A stretch of DNA of 64,000 nt, from contig NZ_CP080647.1 in assembly GCF_019599145.1 (NCBI RefSeq), positions 1,736,001-1,800,000 of the forward strand, in the 5' to 3' direction. The stretch is from Streptomyces akebiae. Its GTDB lineage: Bacteria; Actinomycetota; Actinomycetes; Streptomycetales; Streptomycetaceae. Both the position numbers and the translations under genes were made by a program. This document shows, in pieces, positions 45,339 to 54,364 of this stretch. Numbering within the stretch: the stretch's first letter is position 1; each line of letters begins with the position of its first letter. The notes under the pieces were generated by a model that did no database searches, had not been told where the DNA came from, and saw only the letters and a program-made list of their open reading frames with translations.

Positions 45339-47768
45339 ATGGAACCACTGGGCTCAGACGATCCCGAGGAGCTAGGTCCCTACCGTCTCGTGGCGCGGCT
45401 CGGCGCAGGAGGGATGGGACGGGTCTATCTGGCGCGCTCCCCGCAGGGGCGGACCGTCGCGGTCAAGGCCATCCGTCCCGAGCTGATGGGGGACAAGAAC
45501 TTCCGCGTCCGCTTCCGCCGTGAAGTGGAGGCCGCCGGGGCGGTCGGCGGCAGATACACCGCGCCCGTCGTCGACGCCGACCCCGAGGCCCCCATCCCCT
45601 GGCTGGCCACCGATTACATCGCCGGCCCCACCGTGGCCGAGGCGGTCGCCGCGCACGGCCCGCTGCCGGTGGAGTCGGTGCTCGTGCTGGGTGCCGGCAT
45701 CGCCGAGGCGCTCATCTCGGTGCAGGCGGCCGGGCTGGTGCACCGCGACCTGAAGCCCTCCAACGTGCTGCTCGCCGCCGACGGCCCGCGCGTCATCGAC
45801 TTCGGCATCGTCCGGGCGAGCGACGGCTACGATCTCACCCGCTCCGGCGCGCTCTTCGGCTCCTTCGAGTACATGTGTCCCGAGCAGGCCACGGGCGAGC
45901 CGCTGGGCCCCGAGGGGGACATCTTCTCGCTGGGCTCGGTGCTCACCTTCGCCGCGTCCGGGCATGCCCCGTTCAGCGGCAGCGCGGCGGCCACGCTCCT
46001 GTACCAGGTGGTGCACAGCACACCCGATCTGACGGGTGTGCCCGAACCGCTCGACAAGATCATCAATCTCTGCCTCACCAAGGACCCCCGGCTGCGGATC
46101 ACCCCGGACAAGCTGGCCGCCGCCTGCGCGCCCGGCGGTGTGGAGCACCTGACGGCAGACGGCTGGCTGCCCCCGTCGGTGGCCTCCTCGGTCGCCCTCC
46201 GCGCGGCGGCGGTACAGAGCCTCGAAACCGGTCCGAACGGCCCGGTCGTCTACCGCTCCACCGAGGCCGAACGGGAGCGGGAGGCGTACGACTTCCAGCA
46301 GGAACGTCTCGCCTACGCGCCCCGGCCGGACCGCGCCGCGTACGACGCGCAGGGGGGTCGAGCCGCCTACGACTTCGAGCCGGCGGAGGTGTCTCGCGTC
46401 ACGGACAGTCCGTCGACGAGCAACTCCGGCGGCCCGTACGACGCCCCGTACAACGTCCCGTACGAAAGCCCCTACGACGGCTCGGGCCGGACCGGCGGCG
46501 AGTCGTCGGTCGGAGCGGCGCCCTCCGCGGGCGCTGAGCCCCGTTCCGCTCCCGGGGAGCCGGAGCCGTACCGCGCCTCCGGGCACCGTCGTGCCGTACC
46601 ACGGCCCGGTCCGTCGCGGCGTACGGTCCTCACCGTGTCGGCGGGTTCCGCCGCGGCCGCGGTCGGTGCCGGCCTGGTGCTCAGCCGCCGGAAGGCGTCG
46701 GCCGTGCGTTCCACCGAGCCCGCGGGCCCGGCTCCGAAGCCGCTGTGGACCTACCGCAGCGGTCCGCTGCTCCAGGCGCCCGCCGTCTTCAACGCCGGCA
46801 CGGCCCTGGTGAAGACCCGCCCGGGTGACCTGGTCTGTCTCGACCTCAAGGACGGCACCCGGCCCAGATGGATCTACGAGGGCATCAGCCAGTCGCCCAC
46901 CCCGGCCGTGCTGGCCTTCGACGCGGCGATCGCGCTCGGCGAGGGATCGACGGTGATCGGGGTCGACCCGCTCGACGGAACGGAACGTTTCACCATCGAC
47001 TTCGGGCCGGACTTCCGCTTCATCACCCTGCTCGGCGGTGTCGACGACCGGGCCATCTCCGTCATCGGCGTCCGGCTCCGGCGCGAGTCAGAGGAGCAGG
47101 GCGTCGCGACGTCCACGGACACGGTGTTCGGGGTCGACCTCGCGGCCCGCCGCGCCGAGGTCATCCCCATCAGCCCGGAGGACGTGGGCGTCAAGCTGGC
47201 GCCGGTCATCATCCCCGGCTATTTCGTCTACGCCGACGGACTGCGCAACGTCACGGTCCGGGACACCACCAGCTCCGGCGTTCTGTGGAAGCACCCGGTC
47301 GGCTACGACCTGCGGCCGGGCCTCGCCGTCGTCAACCGTTCGGTGTTCGTCATCGGCCAGGAGCTCAAGGCCCTGGACCTCACCACCGGCAAGGTCCGCT
47401 GGCGGGTGAAGCCCGAGCGCGGCATGTTCGCCTCCCTCGGCGGCTACGGCAACACCGTCTACGTCACCGGCACGGACCCCGCCGGCGTGTACGCGTTCAA
47501 CGCCGGCACCGGTGCCCGCCGCTGGTTCTGCCCCACCCCGCGCCTCAACATCGACCAGCCGATCACGGCGGGGCCCGACGCGGTCTACGTTCCCGCCTAC
47601 AAGAACAAGGACGGCTTCTACGCGATCGGCGCCGCCAAGGGCAGACTCCTGTGGAACTTCACCGACGGCCTGGAGACCGGCTTCAACGACTGGCAACTCG
47701 CCTGCGACCACAGCGGCGTCCTGGTCGCCCAGCACTACGACCGCACGTACGGCCTGCCCGCCCCCTGA
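45339..47768 (+). CDS. Ser/Thr protein kinase with C-terminal PQQ-type beta-propeller
   Basis: 809 residues. Kinase domain about 14-270: P-loop LVARLGAGGMGRVYLAR, Lys43 in VAVKAIR, catalytic GLVHRDLKPSNVLL, IDFGIVRA. A linker with Tyr/Pro repeats (AYDFQQERLAYAP, PYDAPYNVPYESPYDGS) follows. Near residue 425 RPGPSRRTVLTVSAGSAAAA starts a single hydrophobic segment with a twin-arginine-like motif; the rest (about 465-809) is a PQQ-like propeller with repeats such as PLWTYRSGPLLQAP, VLWKHPVGYDLRPG and LDLTTGKVRWRVKP. Layout suggests a membrane kinase with an outside ligand-sensing propeller. Substrates unknown. Confidence 0.92.
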   Translation: MEPLGSDDPEELGPYRLVARLGAGGMGRVYLARSPQGRTVAVKAIRPELMGDKNFRVRFRREVEAAGAVGGRYTAPVVDADPEAPIPWLATDYIAGPTVAEAVAAHGPLPVESVLVLGAGIAEALISVQAAGLVHRDLKPSNVLLAADGPRVIDFGIVRASDGYDLTRSGALFGSFEYMCPEQATGEPLGPEGDIFSLGSVLTFAASGHAPFSGSAAATLLYQVVHSTPDLTGVPEPLDKIINLCLTKDPRLRITPDKLAAACAPGGVEHLTADGWLPPSVASSVALRAAAVQSLETGPNGPVVYRSTEAEREREAYDFQQERLAYAPRPDRAAYDAQGGRAAYDFEPAEVSRVTDSPSTSNSGGPYDAPYNVPYESPYDGSGRTGGESSVGAAPSAGAEPRSAPGEPEPYRASGHRRAVPRPGPSRRTVLTVSAGSAAAAVGAGLVLSRRKASAVRSTEPAGPAPKPLWTYRSGPLLQAPAVFNAGTALVKTRPGDLVCLDLKDGTRPRWIYEGISQSPTPAVLAFDAAIALGEGSTVIGVDPLDGTERFTIDFGPDFRFITLLGGVDDRAISVIGVRLRRESEEQGVATSTDTVFGVDLAARRAEVIPISPEDVGVKLAPVIIPGYFVYADGLRNVTVRDTTSSGVLWKHPVGYDLRPGLAVVNRSVFVIGQELKALDLTTGKVRWRVKPERGMFASLGGYGNTVYVTGTDPAGVYAFNAGTGARRWFCPTPRLNIDQPITAGPDAVYVPAYKNKDGFYAIGAAKGRLLWNFTDGLETGFNDWQLACDHSGVLVAQHYDRTYGLPAP

Positions 47769-47824
47769 CCGCGCCACGCCGATATCCGCTCGCCCCGGCC
47801 GAACAGCCGACCTACCCTCGCCCC

Positions 47825-48559
47825 ATGAACAAGCCCCTCGTCGCCCTGCTCAGTGGCGCAGGCATCTCCACCGACTCCGGCATCCCCGACTACCGAGGCC
47901 CGAACGGGCTGTGGCGACGTGATCCGGAGGCCGAGAAGCTGGTGACGTACGAGTACTACATGGGTGATCCGGAGATTCGCCGGCGTTCCTGGCAGATGCG
48001 GCGGCAGAACCGGACGCTGCGGGCCGAGCCGAACGTGGCGCACCGGGCGGTGGCCGAGCTGGAGCGGTCCGGGGTGCCGGTGCGGGTGATCACGCAGAAC
48101 GTGGACGGGCTGCACCAGCTGGCCGGGATGCCGGCCCGCAAGGTTCTCGAACTGCACGGCTCGGCTCGGTCCGTGGTGTGCGTCGGGTGCCACGCCCGGA
48201 TGCCGATGGAGGACGCGCTCGCCCGGGTCGAGGCCGGTGAGGACGATCCGCCCTGCCTGGAGTGCGGGGGCGTGCTGAAGTCCGCCACCGTCATGTTCGG
48301 CGAGCGCCTCGACCCGGTGGTCCTCGGCGAGGCCGTGGCGATCACCAAGGCCTGCCAGATCTTCATCGCCGTCGGAAGCAGCCTCCAGGTGCAGCCCGCC
48401 GCCGGGCTCGCCGGCGTCGCCGCCGACCACGGGGCCCGCCTGATCATCGTCAACGCCGAGCCGACCCCGTACGACGAGCGGGCGGACGAGGTCGTACGGG
48501 AGCCGATCGGGACGGCGTTGCCCGAGGTGCTGCGGGGGATCCGCGCGGCGAGCGACTGA
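47825..48559 (+). CDS. Sirtuin, NAD-dependent protein deacetylase
   Basis: 244 residues. MNKPLVALLSGAGISTDSGIPDYRG (GAGxS NAD motif), ITQNVDGLHQLAG with catalytic His following in LELHGSAR, and a four-cysteine zinc site CVGC...CLEC. VNAEPTPYDERADEVV ends the Rossmann fold. Deacylates lysines using NAD, giving nicotinamide and O-acyl-ADP-ribose; in Streptomyces class III sirtuins are known to act on acetyl-CoA synthetase. Lies 56 bases after the kinase, possibly its own unit. Confidence 0.93.
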   Translation: MNKPLVALLSGAGISTDSGIPDYRGPNGLWRRDPEAEKLVTYEYYMGDPEIRRRSWQMRRQNRTLRAEPNVAHRAVAELERSGVPVRVITQNVDGLHQLAGMPARKVLELHGSARSVVCVGCHARMPMEDALARVEAGEDDPPCLECGGVLKSATVMFGERLDPVVLGEAVAITKACQIFIAVGSSLQVQPAAGLAGVAADHGARLIIVNAEPTPYDERADEVVREPIGTALPEVLRGIRAASD

Positions 48560-48580
48560 GGGACCCGTGGGCCGGGCCGC

Positions 48581-49072
48581 TCAGAAGAGTGCCGTGCCCC
48601 GTTCGAAGTCCAGCAGGCGCTGCTTGCGCTCCGTGCCGCCGCCGTATCCGGTGAGGCTGCCGTCGGAGCCGACCACGCGGTGGCAGGGGACGATGATGCC
48701 GACGGGGTTCTTGCCGTTGGCCAGACCGACCGCGCGGGACGCCTTGGGGTTGCCCAGGGCGCCCGCGAGTTCGCCGTACGAGCGGGTCTCGCCGTAGGGG
48801 ATCCGGACGAGCTGTTCCCAGACCTGACGCTGGAACGGGGTGCCCCGCAGCCTGAGTTCGAGGGTGAACACCCGCAACTCGCCCGTGAAGTAGGCGTCCA
48901 GCTGTTCCCGGGGCTCGGCGAAGGCGGAGTCGTCGCGTTCGCCGAAGTTCTCCTCCGGCGGGCGATGGCGCTGCTCGGTCATGTAGAGCCCGCACAGGAC
49001 ACCGTCGTCGGCGACGAGGGTGAGGGGGCCGTAGGGACTGTCGACGACGGTGTGCCGCTTCTGCTGCTGCAT
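48581..49072 (-). CDS. ogt: Methylated-DNA-protein cysteine methyltransferase
   Basis: 163 residues. The active site Cys130 is in VGIIVPCHRVVGSDGSL; the DNA-reading helix is PFQRQVWEQLVRIPYGETRS YGELA and the Asn-hinge NPKASRAVG. It removes O6-methyl (or alkyl) groups from guanine by suicide transfer. MQQQKRHTVVDSPYGPLTLV starts the N-terminal ribonuclease-H-like domain. It follows the Ada-AlkA gene by 62 bases on the same strand, so alkylation repair enzymes are likely made together. Confidence 0.94.
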   Translation of the reverse strand: MQQQKRHTVVDSPYGPLTLVADDGVLCGLYMTEQRHRPPEENFGERDDSAFAEPREQLDAYFTGELRVFTLELRLRGTPFQRQVWEQLVRIPYGETRSYGELAGALGNPKASRAVGLANGKNPVGIIVPCHRVVGSDGSLTGYGGGTERKQRLLDFERGTALF

Positions 49073-49134
49073 GGGGTGGTCCTCGCGAGGTCGGTCGGCC
49101 GGCGTCCGGCGGACGGGCCGACACCGGAACTGGC

Positions 49135-50631
49135 TCATACGGGCAGGAAGTTGATGGGGTGGCTGTCCGTCGCCCAGAGGTACTGGACCGCGTACGCCCG
49201 CCACGGCCGCCAGGCCTCGGCCCGGTTAGCGAGGGCGGCCGGGGTGGACGGCAGGCCCAACTCCCGTGCCGCGCGCCGGATTCCGAGGTCGCCGGCGAGA
49301 AAGGCGTCCGGATCGCCGAGGGCGCGCATGGCGATGACGTCGACGGTCCAGGGGCCGAACCCGGGCAGGGCGAGGAGCCGGGCACGGGTTTCGGCCCAGT
49401 CGCTGTCGACGCCCAAGTGCAGTGTTCCTTCGGCGAGTTGCCGTACCAGGGTGGTGAAGGTGGTCCGGCGGGTGTGCGGCATCGCGAGGGTCTCGGGATC
49501 GACGGCCGCCAGCTGCCCGGGAGACGGGAAGAGATGGGTGAGGCCCCCTTCCGGATCGTCGACCGGTTCGCCGTGCGCGACGACCAGCCGGGCCGCGTGG
49601 GTCCGGGCGGCGGCGGTGGAGACCTGCTGACCGAGCACCGCCCGTACGGCGAACTCGGCCTCGTCGACGGTCCGCGGCACCCGGCGCCCCGGTGCCTTGT
49701 CCACCAACGGAGCGAGCACGGGGTCGGTGCGCAGCTGCTCGTCGACGGCGACCGGGTCGGCGTCCAGATCGAGCATGCGGCGGCAGCGGCTGATGGCGAC
49801 GGGCAGGTCACGCAGATCATCGAGGATGAGCCGACAGGCGATGTGGTCGGGCTCCGGCGTGAGGGCGACGATGCCGCGACCGTACGGCAACCGGAGCGTG
49901 CGACGGTACGCGCCGTCGCGCCACTCCTCCACCCCCGGTACGGCGGTCGCGGCGAGGTGACCGAAGAGGTTGTCGGGGTTGAGCGGGGCCCGGAACGGCA
50001 GCCGGAGGCTCAACACCCCTGATGCGCCCGGGGAGTCGGAGCGCCGGCGGGCCGACCGTGCGGCCCGCTCGCGCAGTGCGCTGGGCGACAGCGCGAAGAC
50101 TTCCCGCACGGTGTCGTTGAACGTCCGGATCGACCCGAACCCGGCGGCGAACGCGATCTCCGCCATCGGCAGCGCGGTCGTCTCGATCAGCAGCCGCGCG
50201 GTCTGCGCCCGCTGCGCCCGGGCGAGTGCCAGGGGGCCCGCGCCCAGCTCGGCCAGCAGTTGCCGCTCGACCTGCCGGGCGCTGTAGCCGAGCCGCCGGG
50301 CCAGCCCCGGCACGCCCTCCCGGTCCACGACCCCGTCCCCGACCAGCCGCATCGCCCGCGCCACGAGGTCCGCCCGCTGGTCCCACTCCGGTGACCCCGG
50401 ACTCGTGTCCGGCCGGCACCTCTTGCAGGCCCGGAACCCGGCCTGCTGGCAGGCCGCCGCACTCGGGTAGAACGTCATGTTCTCCGCCTTGGGCGGCACC
50501 ACCGGGCAGCTGGGCCGACAGTAGATCCGTGTGGTCAGCACGGCCGTGAAGAACCACCCGTCGAACCGCGCGTCCTTCGACCGCACGGCCCGCACACACC
50601 GCTCCGTGTCCGCGTACATCCCGTTCCGCAT
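49135..50631 (-). CDS. alkA: Ada-type regulator fused to AlkA DNA glycosylase
   Basis: 498 residues in three parts. The Ada zinc domain (about 10-80) has TRIYCRPSCPVVPPKAENMT and GFRACKRCRPD; the four cysteines CRPSC/CKRC bind zinc and one receives methyl groups from phosphotriesters. An AraC-type HTH follows (LARRLGYSARQVERQLLAEL, IAFAAGFGSIRTFNDTVREV). The AlkA HhH-GPD glycosylase (about 200-498) has VLGQQVSTAAARTHAARLV and LLALPGFGPWTVDVIAMRAL with catalytic Asp expected in FLAGDLGIRRA. It senses methylation and removes 3-methyladenine-type bases. ATG four codons later is an alternative start. Confidence 0.94.
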   Translation of the reverse strand: MRNGMYADTERCVRAVRSKDARFDGWFFTAVLTTRIYCRPSCPVVPPKAENMTFYPSAAACQQAGFRACKRCRPDTSPGSPEWDQRADLVARAMRLVGDGVVDREGVPGLARRLGYSARQVERQLLAELGAGPLALARAQRAQTARLLIETTALPMAEIAFAAGFGSIRTFNDTVREVFALSPSALRERAARSARRRSDSPGASGVLSLRLPFRAPLNPDNLFGHLAATAVPGVEEWRDGAYRRTLRLPYGRGIVALTPEPDHIACRLILDDLRDLPVAISRCRRMLDLDADPVAVDEQLRTDPVLAPLVDKAPGRRVPRTVDEAEFAVRAVLGQQVSTAAARTHAARLVVAHGEPVDDPEGGLTHLFPSPGQLAAVDPETLAMPHTRRTTFTTLVRQLAEGTLHLGVDSDWAETRARLLALPGFGPWTVDVIAMRALGDPDAFLAGDLGIRRAARELGLPSTPAALANRAEAWRPWRAYAVQYLWATDSHPINFLPV

Positions 50632-50798
50632 GACTCAAGCATCGGGGAGGGGAGGAGGCAGGGCTGGCGGAAATCCGACATCAGCGTGGAGTGGCCTGGG
50701 GCCCCTGAAGAGGCCTGGGGACCGCGGGACCGGCCCCCACGCACCCGCCGCCGCCGTGCGACGGACAGTTCCTCCCCCCTCAGGCGCCCCGGCCCGCT

Positions 50799-52763
50799 TC
50801 AGCCATGCGCGGCCCTCCGCCAGGCGGCCTCCCGCAACAACCGCAGCCCGTTCAACCCGACCACGACCGTCGACCCCTCGTGCCCCGCCACCCCGAGGGG
50901 CAGCGGCAGGTGCCCGGCCAGGTCCCACACCACCAGTACCGCGATGCACACCCCCGCGATCACCAGGTTCTGCACCACCAGCCGCCGGGCCGCCCGCGAC
51001 AGCCGCACCACCGCCGGAATCGCACGCAACTCGTCGCGCACCACCACCGCGTCCGCGGTCTCCAACGCGAGATCGGAGCCCGCCCGGCCCATGGCCACCC
51101 CGGCGTGCGCGGCGGCGAGAGCGGGCGCGTCGTTGACCCCGTCGCCCACGAACAGGACCTTCGCGCCCCCGTGCTGCAGCTCCCGCACCGCCTCCACCTT
51201 GCCCTCCGGCAAGAGCCCGGCCCGCACGTCGTCGATGCCGGTGTCGGCCGCCACCCGGGCGGCGGCACGCGCGTTGTCCCCGGTCAGCAGGACCGGCGAC
51301 ACACCGGTCAGGGCGGTGAGGGCGGCCACCGCGGCGGGCGCGTCATGACGCGGCCGGTCGGCCAGGGTGAGCGTCCCGACGGCGACCCCGTCCCGCTCGA
51401 CGAGAACGGTCGTCCCTTCGGCGACCGCCCCGTCGCCGGCGGCCTCGTCGCCGATGCCGTCGTGCTGCCTCACCCGCCCCACAGCCACCACGTGCCCCTC
51501 GACGGTCGCCCGCACCCCTCGGCCCGGCATGGCCACGAAGTCCTCGGCGACGGCCTGCCGCAATCCCCGCGCCCCGGCGGCGGCCACCACCGCGCGGGCC
51601 AGCGGATGTTCGCTCGGGTACTCGGCGGCCGCCGCCAGCGCCAGCAGCCCGTCCTCGTCGAGCCCGGAGCCCGGGAGCGGTCGTACGGCGACGACCTCGG
51701 GCGTGCCCTCGGTGAGCGTGCCGGTCTTGTCGAGCGCGGCGGCGTCGATCTCGCCCAGCCGCTCCATCGCGACGGCCGACTTCACGAGGACACCGTGACG
51801 GCCGGCGTTGGCGATGGCGGAGAGCAGCGGCGGCATGGTGGCGAGGACCACCGCGCAGGGCGAGGCGACGATCATGAAGGTCATGGCGCGGAGCAGCGCG
51901 GACGTGAGGTCCTCGCCGAAGGCCAGGGGGACGCCGAAGACGGCGAGGGTGGCGACGACGACACCTACGGCGTACCGCTGTTCGACCTTCTCGATGAAGA
52001 GCTGGGTCGGCGCCTTGGTGCGGGAGGCCTCCTCGACGAGGCTCACGATGCGGGCGATCACGGAGTCGGCCGGGTCCCGTGCGACGCGGACGCGCAGCGC
52101 TCCCGTGCCGTTGAGGGTGCCCGCGAAGACCTCGTCGCCCGGGGCCTTGGGGACGGGCAGCGGTTCGCCGGTGATGGTGGCCTGGTCGGCCTCGCTCCGC
52201 CCCTCCAGGACACGGCCGTCGGCGCCGATGCGTTCGCCGGGGCGGACCAGCACCACGTCACCGACGGCGAGTCGGTCGGTCGGCACGTTCTCCTCCGCCG
52301 TGCCGTCCGGCGACAACCGGGTGGCGGTGGTGGGAGCGAGGTCGAGCAGACCGCGTACGGAGTCCGCGGTGCGGGCGGTGGCCAGGGCCTCCAGGGCGCC
52401 GGAGGTGGCGAAGATGACGATCAGCAGGGCCCCGTCGAGGACCTGGCCGATCGCGGCCGCGCCCAGCGCCGCGACGATCATCAGCAGGTCTACGTCGAGA
52501 CTCTTCTCGCGCAGGGCCCGCAGCCCTTCGAGAGCGGGCTCCCAGCCGCCGGCCGCGTAGGCGAGCACGTAGAGCGGGCCGTAGAGCCAGGCGGAGGATC
52601 CGGCCAGGTCCAGGGGGAAGGCGAGCAGGAAGGCGAGGGTGGACGTCAGCGCCCAGCGGGCCTCGGGGAGGGCCAGGACGCGGGTGCGGCGGCGGGGGGC
52701 CGTCGGCACGGACGTACGGCGGGCCGGGGTGGGGGTGAGGGTGACAGACACGCGGGCCACCAT
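50799..52763 (-). CDS. Heavy-metal translocating P-type ATPase
   Basis: 654 residues. P1B ATPase with the ion-site helix FMIVASPCAVVLATMPPLLS (SPC), phosphorylation motif AALDKTGTLTEGTPEVVAV, YPSEHPLARAVV (HP locus), LLTGDNARAAARVAADTGI and VLFVGDGVNDAPALAAAHAG. TGEPLPVPK is the actuator site. The N-terminus is a short Arg/Pro tail with no heavy-metal-associated (GMxCxxC) domain. SPC rather than CPC/CPH suggests Zn/Cd/Co-type or other divalent export. An in-frame ATG 12 bases upstream gives MCSC. Divergent from an ArsR repressor over only 57 bases. Confidence 0.93.
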   Translation of the reverse strand: MVARVSVTLTPTPARRTSVPTAPRRRTRVLALPEARWALTSTLAFLLAFPLDLAGSSAWLYGPLYVLAYAAGGWEPALEGLRALREKSLDVDLLMIVAALGAAAIGQVLDGALLIVIFATSGALEALATARTADSVRGLLDLAPTTATRLSPDGTAEENVPTDRLAVGDVVLVRPGERIGADGRVLEGRSEADQATITGEPLPVPKAPGDEVFAGTLNGTGALRVRVARDPADSVIARIVSLVEEASRTKAPTQLFIEKVEQRYAVGVVVATLAVFGVPLAFGEDLTSALLRAMTFMIVASPCAVVLATMPPLLSAIANAGRHGVLVKSAVAMERLGEIDAAALDKTGTLTEGTPEVVAVRPLPGSGLDEDGLLALAAAAEYPSEHPLARAVVAAAGARGLRQAVAEDFVAMPGRGVRATVEGHVVAVGRVRQHDGIGDEAAGDGAVAEGTTVLVERDGVAVGTLTLADRPRHDAPAAVAALTALTGVSPVLLTGDNARAAARVAADTGIDDVRAGLLPEGKVEAVRELQHGGAKVLFVGDGVNDAPALAAAHAGVAMGRAGSDLALETADAVVVRDELRAIPAVVRLSRAARRLVVQNLVIAGVCIAVLVVWDLAGHLPLPLGVAGHEGSTVVVGLNGLRLLREAAWRRAAHG

Positions 52764-52773
52764 ACAGGAACAC

Positions 52774-52813
52774 ATGAAGACCCATTCATGCCTTCATATG
52801 CGATGGGTAAGAT
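52774..52813 (+). promoter_or_regulatory. Shared operator and arsR promoter
   Basis: ATGAA-GACCCA-TTCAT (52774-52789) is an inverted repeat like those bound by ArsR/SmtB repressors. TTCATG (52785-52790), 17-base spacer and TAAGAT (52808-52813) form a promoter for the ArsR gene whose ATG is 8 bases after the -10, so the mRNA is probably leaderless. The same repeat overlaps the start region of the ATPase gene. Confidence 0.65.
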
Positions 52814-52820
52814 ACTCGCC

Positions 52821-53189
52821 ATGGGTCATGGAGCCGTCACCTCAGCGCAGGACGCCGCCCCTCGTGTGCGTCTGGACGCGGCCAACGTGGCCAAGGTGGC
52901 CACCACCCTCCAGGCTCTCTCCACCCCGTCCCGCCTGCTGATCCTGGCCAGGCTGCGCGAAGGGCCGCTCCCGGCGACCGAGTTGGCCGCCGAGGTCGGG
53001 ATGGAACAGTCGGCCTGCTCACACCAGCTGCGCCTGCTGCGCAACCTCGGCCTGGTCGTGGGCGAGCGCCGGGGCCGTTCGGTGGTGTACGCGCTGCACG
53101 ACCACCATGTCGCCGAGCTGCTGGACCAGGCCGTCTACCACGTCGAACACCTGCGACTGGGGCTCAGCGACGCGCCGGACGGGGACTGA
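52821..53189 (+). CDS. ArsR/SmtB-family metal-responsive repressor
   Basis: 122 residues from the ATG at 52821 (MGHGAVTSAQDAAPRVRLDA); earlier in-frame ATG codons lie in the promoter. Winged HTH: ALSTPSRLLILARLREGPLP, ELAAEVGMEQSACSHQLRLLR NLGLV, wing ERRGRSVVYALHDHHVAELL. The C-terminal helix DHHVAELLDQAVYHVEHLRL supplies His/Asp residues in the alpha5-type zinc site (Asp-x-His, His-x-x-Glu/His). Releases DNA when Zn, Cd or similar binds, switching on the divergent ATPase. Confidence 0.92.
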   Translation: MGHGAVTSAQDAAPRVRLDAANVAKVATTLQALSTPSRLLILARLREGPLPATELAAEVGMEQSACSHQLRLLRNLGLVVGERRGRSVVYALHDHHVAELLDQAVYHVEHLRLGLSDAPDGD

Positions 53190-53211
53190 GGCACCGGGCG
53201 GGCACCGCAGC

Positions 53212-53232
53212 GCCCCGGCCGGTGGCCGGGGC
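53212..53232. terminator. Bidirectional terminator hairpin
   Basis: GCCCCGGCC-GGT-GGCCGGGGC, 9-bp perfect stem in the 86-base gap between the convergent ArsR and secreted-protein genes. Confidence 0.8.
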
Positions 53233-53275
53233 GGGTGCTTGACGCGGAGGGCCGGGGCAGTCTCCCGGGGTGGGG

Positions 53276-54130
53276 TCACGCTGCGGGAACCGCCGGCAGC
53301 GTCGAGGGGGTCAGGCCGCCGAGCAGTCCTCCGAGCAGGCCGGTGACCAGGCCGAGTACCGGCTGCAGGAGGTCGGTGACGACACCGAGGACCGGGGCGA
53401 GCAGACCGGTCACCGCGCCCAGGACCGCACCCAGGTCGAGCGAGGTCAGCGCCTTGAGCAGCGCGTCGACCGCGGCCTGGAGCGCGGCCAGCAGATCCGT
53501 GACCGGGTCGGCCGCCGCCGCGGCGCGGTCGGAGCCGGCCGGGGCCGCCGCGTCGAGCTTCTGCAACCGCTGCTGAACGGTGGCGTGGGCGGTCCGCAGG
53601 GCCGCGATGTGCCGGGCCGCCTCGGCGGTGTCCAGCTCGTCGGCGTCCAGCTTGGCGATGGTGGTCATCTCGTCCAGCAGGGGGGCGACCACGTCGCTGC
53701 GGTCCATGCGGTCGAGCATGTCCAACTGACCGAGCAGCTCGTCCACGTCGGTGCCGACGGCGTCGGTCGCCGTGGCCGTGCCGGTCGCCGCCTCCGCGGC
53801 CGCGTCCGTGTCGGCGTCGAGGTCCGCCAGCAGCGCGTCCATGTCGCTGTCGAGCTGCGCGAAGAGCGCCTCCATGTCGGCGATCTCCTTGTCGACGATG
53901 GCGTCCGCCTCCGCCTCCTCGTTCGCCACGAGCGCGTCGATCTCCTTCTCCAACGAGTCGAAGAAGGCGTCCAGATCGGGTTCGGGCACCGCGGCGGCCC
54001 GGGTCGCGGCACGGTCGGCGGCGGTTCGGCCCGCGTCGACCGCCGCGGTGGCGGTACCGACCGGCCCGAGGACCAGTGCCCCGCAGACCAGAGGTGACAG
54101 GAGAAGAGCACGGGAGACGAGGGCGCGCAT
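53276..54130 (-). CDS. Secreted helical acidic protein, unknown function
   Basis: 284 residues. Signal peptide MRALVSRALLLSPLVCGALV with probable cleavage after TATAA. The mature part is Ala/Asp/Glu/Leu-rich and predicted helical (FFDSLEKEIDALVANEEAEA, IADMEALFAQLDSDMDALLA), possibly coiled coil. The last 80 residues are hydrophobic heptad-like repeats of Leu-Gly-Ala-Val (LGAVLGAVTGLLAPVLGVVT DLL, LGLVTGLLGGLLGGL). AAGGAC precedes the ATG. I do not recognise the family. No sortase motif. The terminal glycine-leucine helices could insert in membranes or self-associate. Confidence 0.7.
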   Translation of the reverse strand: MRALVSRALLLSPLVCGALVLGPVGTATAAVDAGRTAADRAATRAAAVPEPDLDAFFDSLEKEIDALVANEEAEADAIVDKEIADMEALFAQLDSDMDALLADLDADTDAAAEAATGTATATDAVGTDVDELLGQLDMLDRMDRSDVVAPLLDEMTTIAKLDADELDTAEAARHIAALRTAHATVQQRLQKLDAAAPAGSDRAAAAADPVTDLLAALQAAVDALLKALTSLDLGAVLGAVTGLLAPVLGVVTDLLQPVLGLVTGLLGGLLGGLTPSTLPAVPAA

Positions 54131-54364
54131 GCGCAGTCCTTTCGAAGCAGCTGTCCTTGCGCTCACGGTGGGAGGCGTCACGACGCGCCGCAACACGAGC
54201 GCGGCGCCCCGGCCAGGCACGCCGCCCCACGACATCGCCGACCCTGACCAGCGTGTTTCCCGCGACGGGCAGCTCCGTACGCCTCCGTTCGACTCGCCCT
54301 CGCCGTTCGCCCGTCGGAGTGCGGGAGGGCGGCGCCGGGCCGCGTCCCGCCCTCGGTGCCGGTG

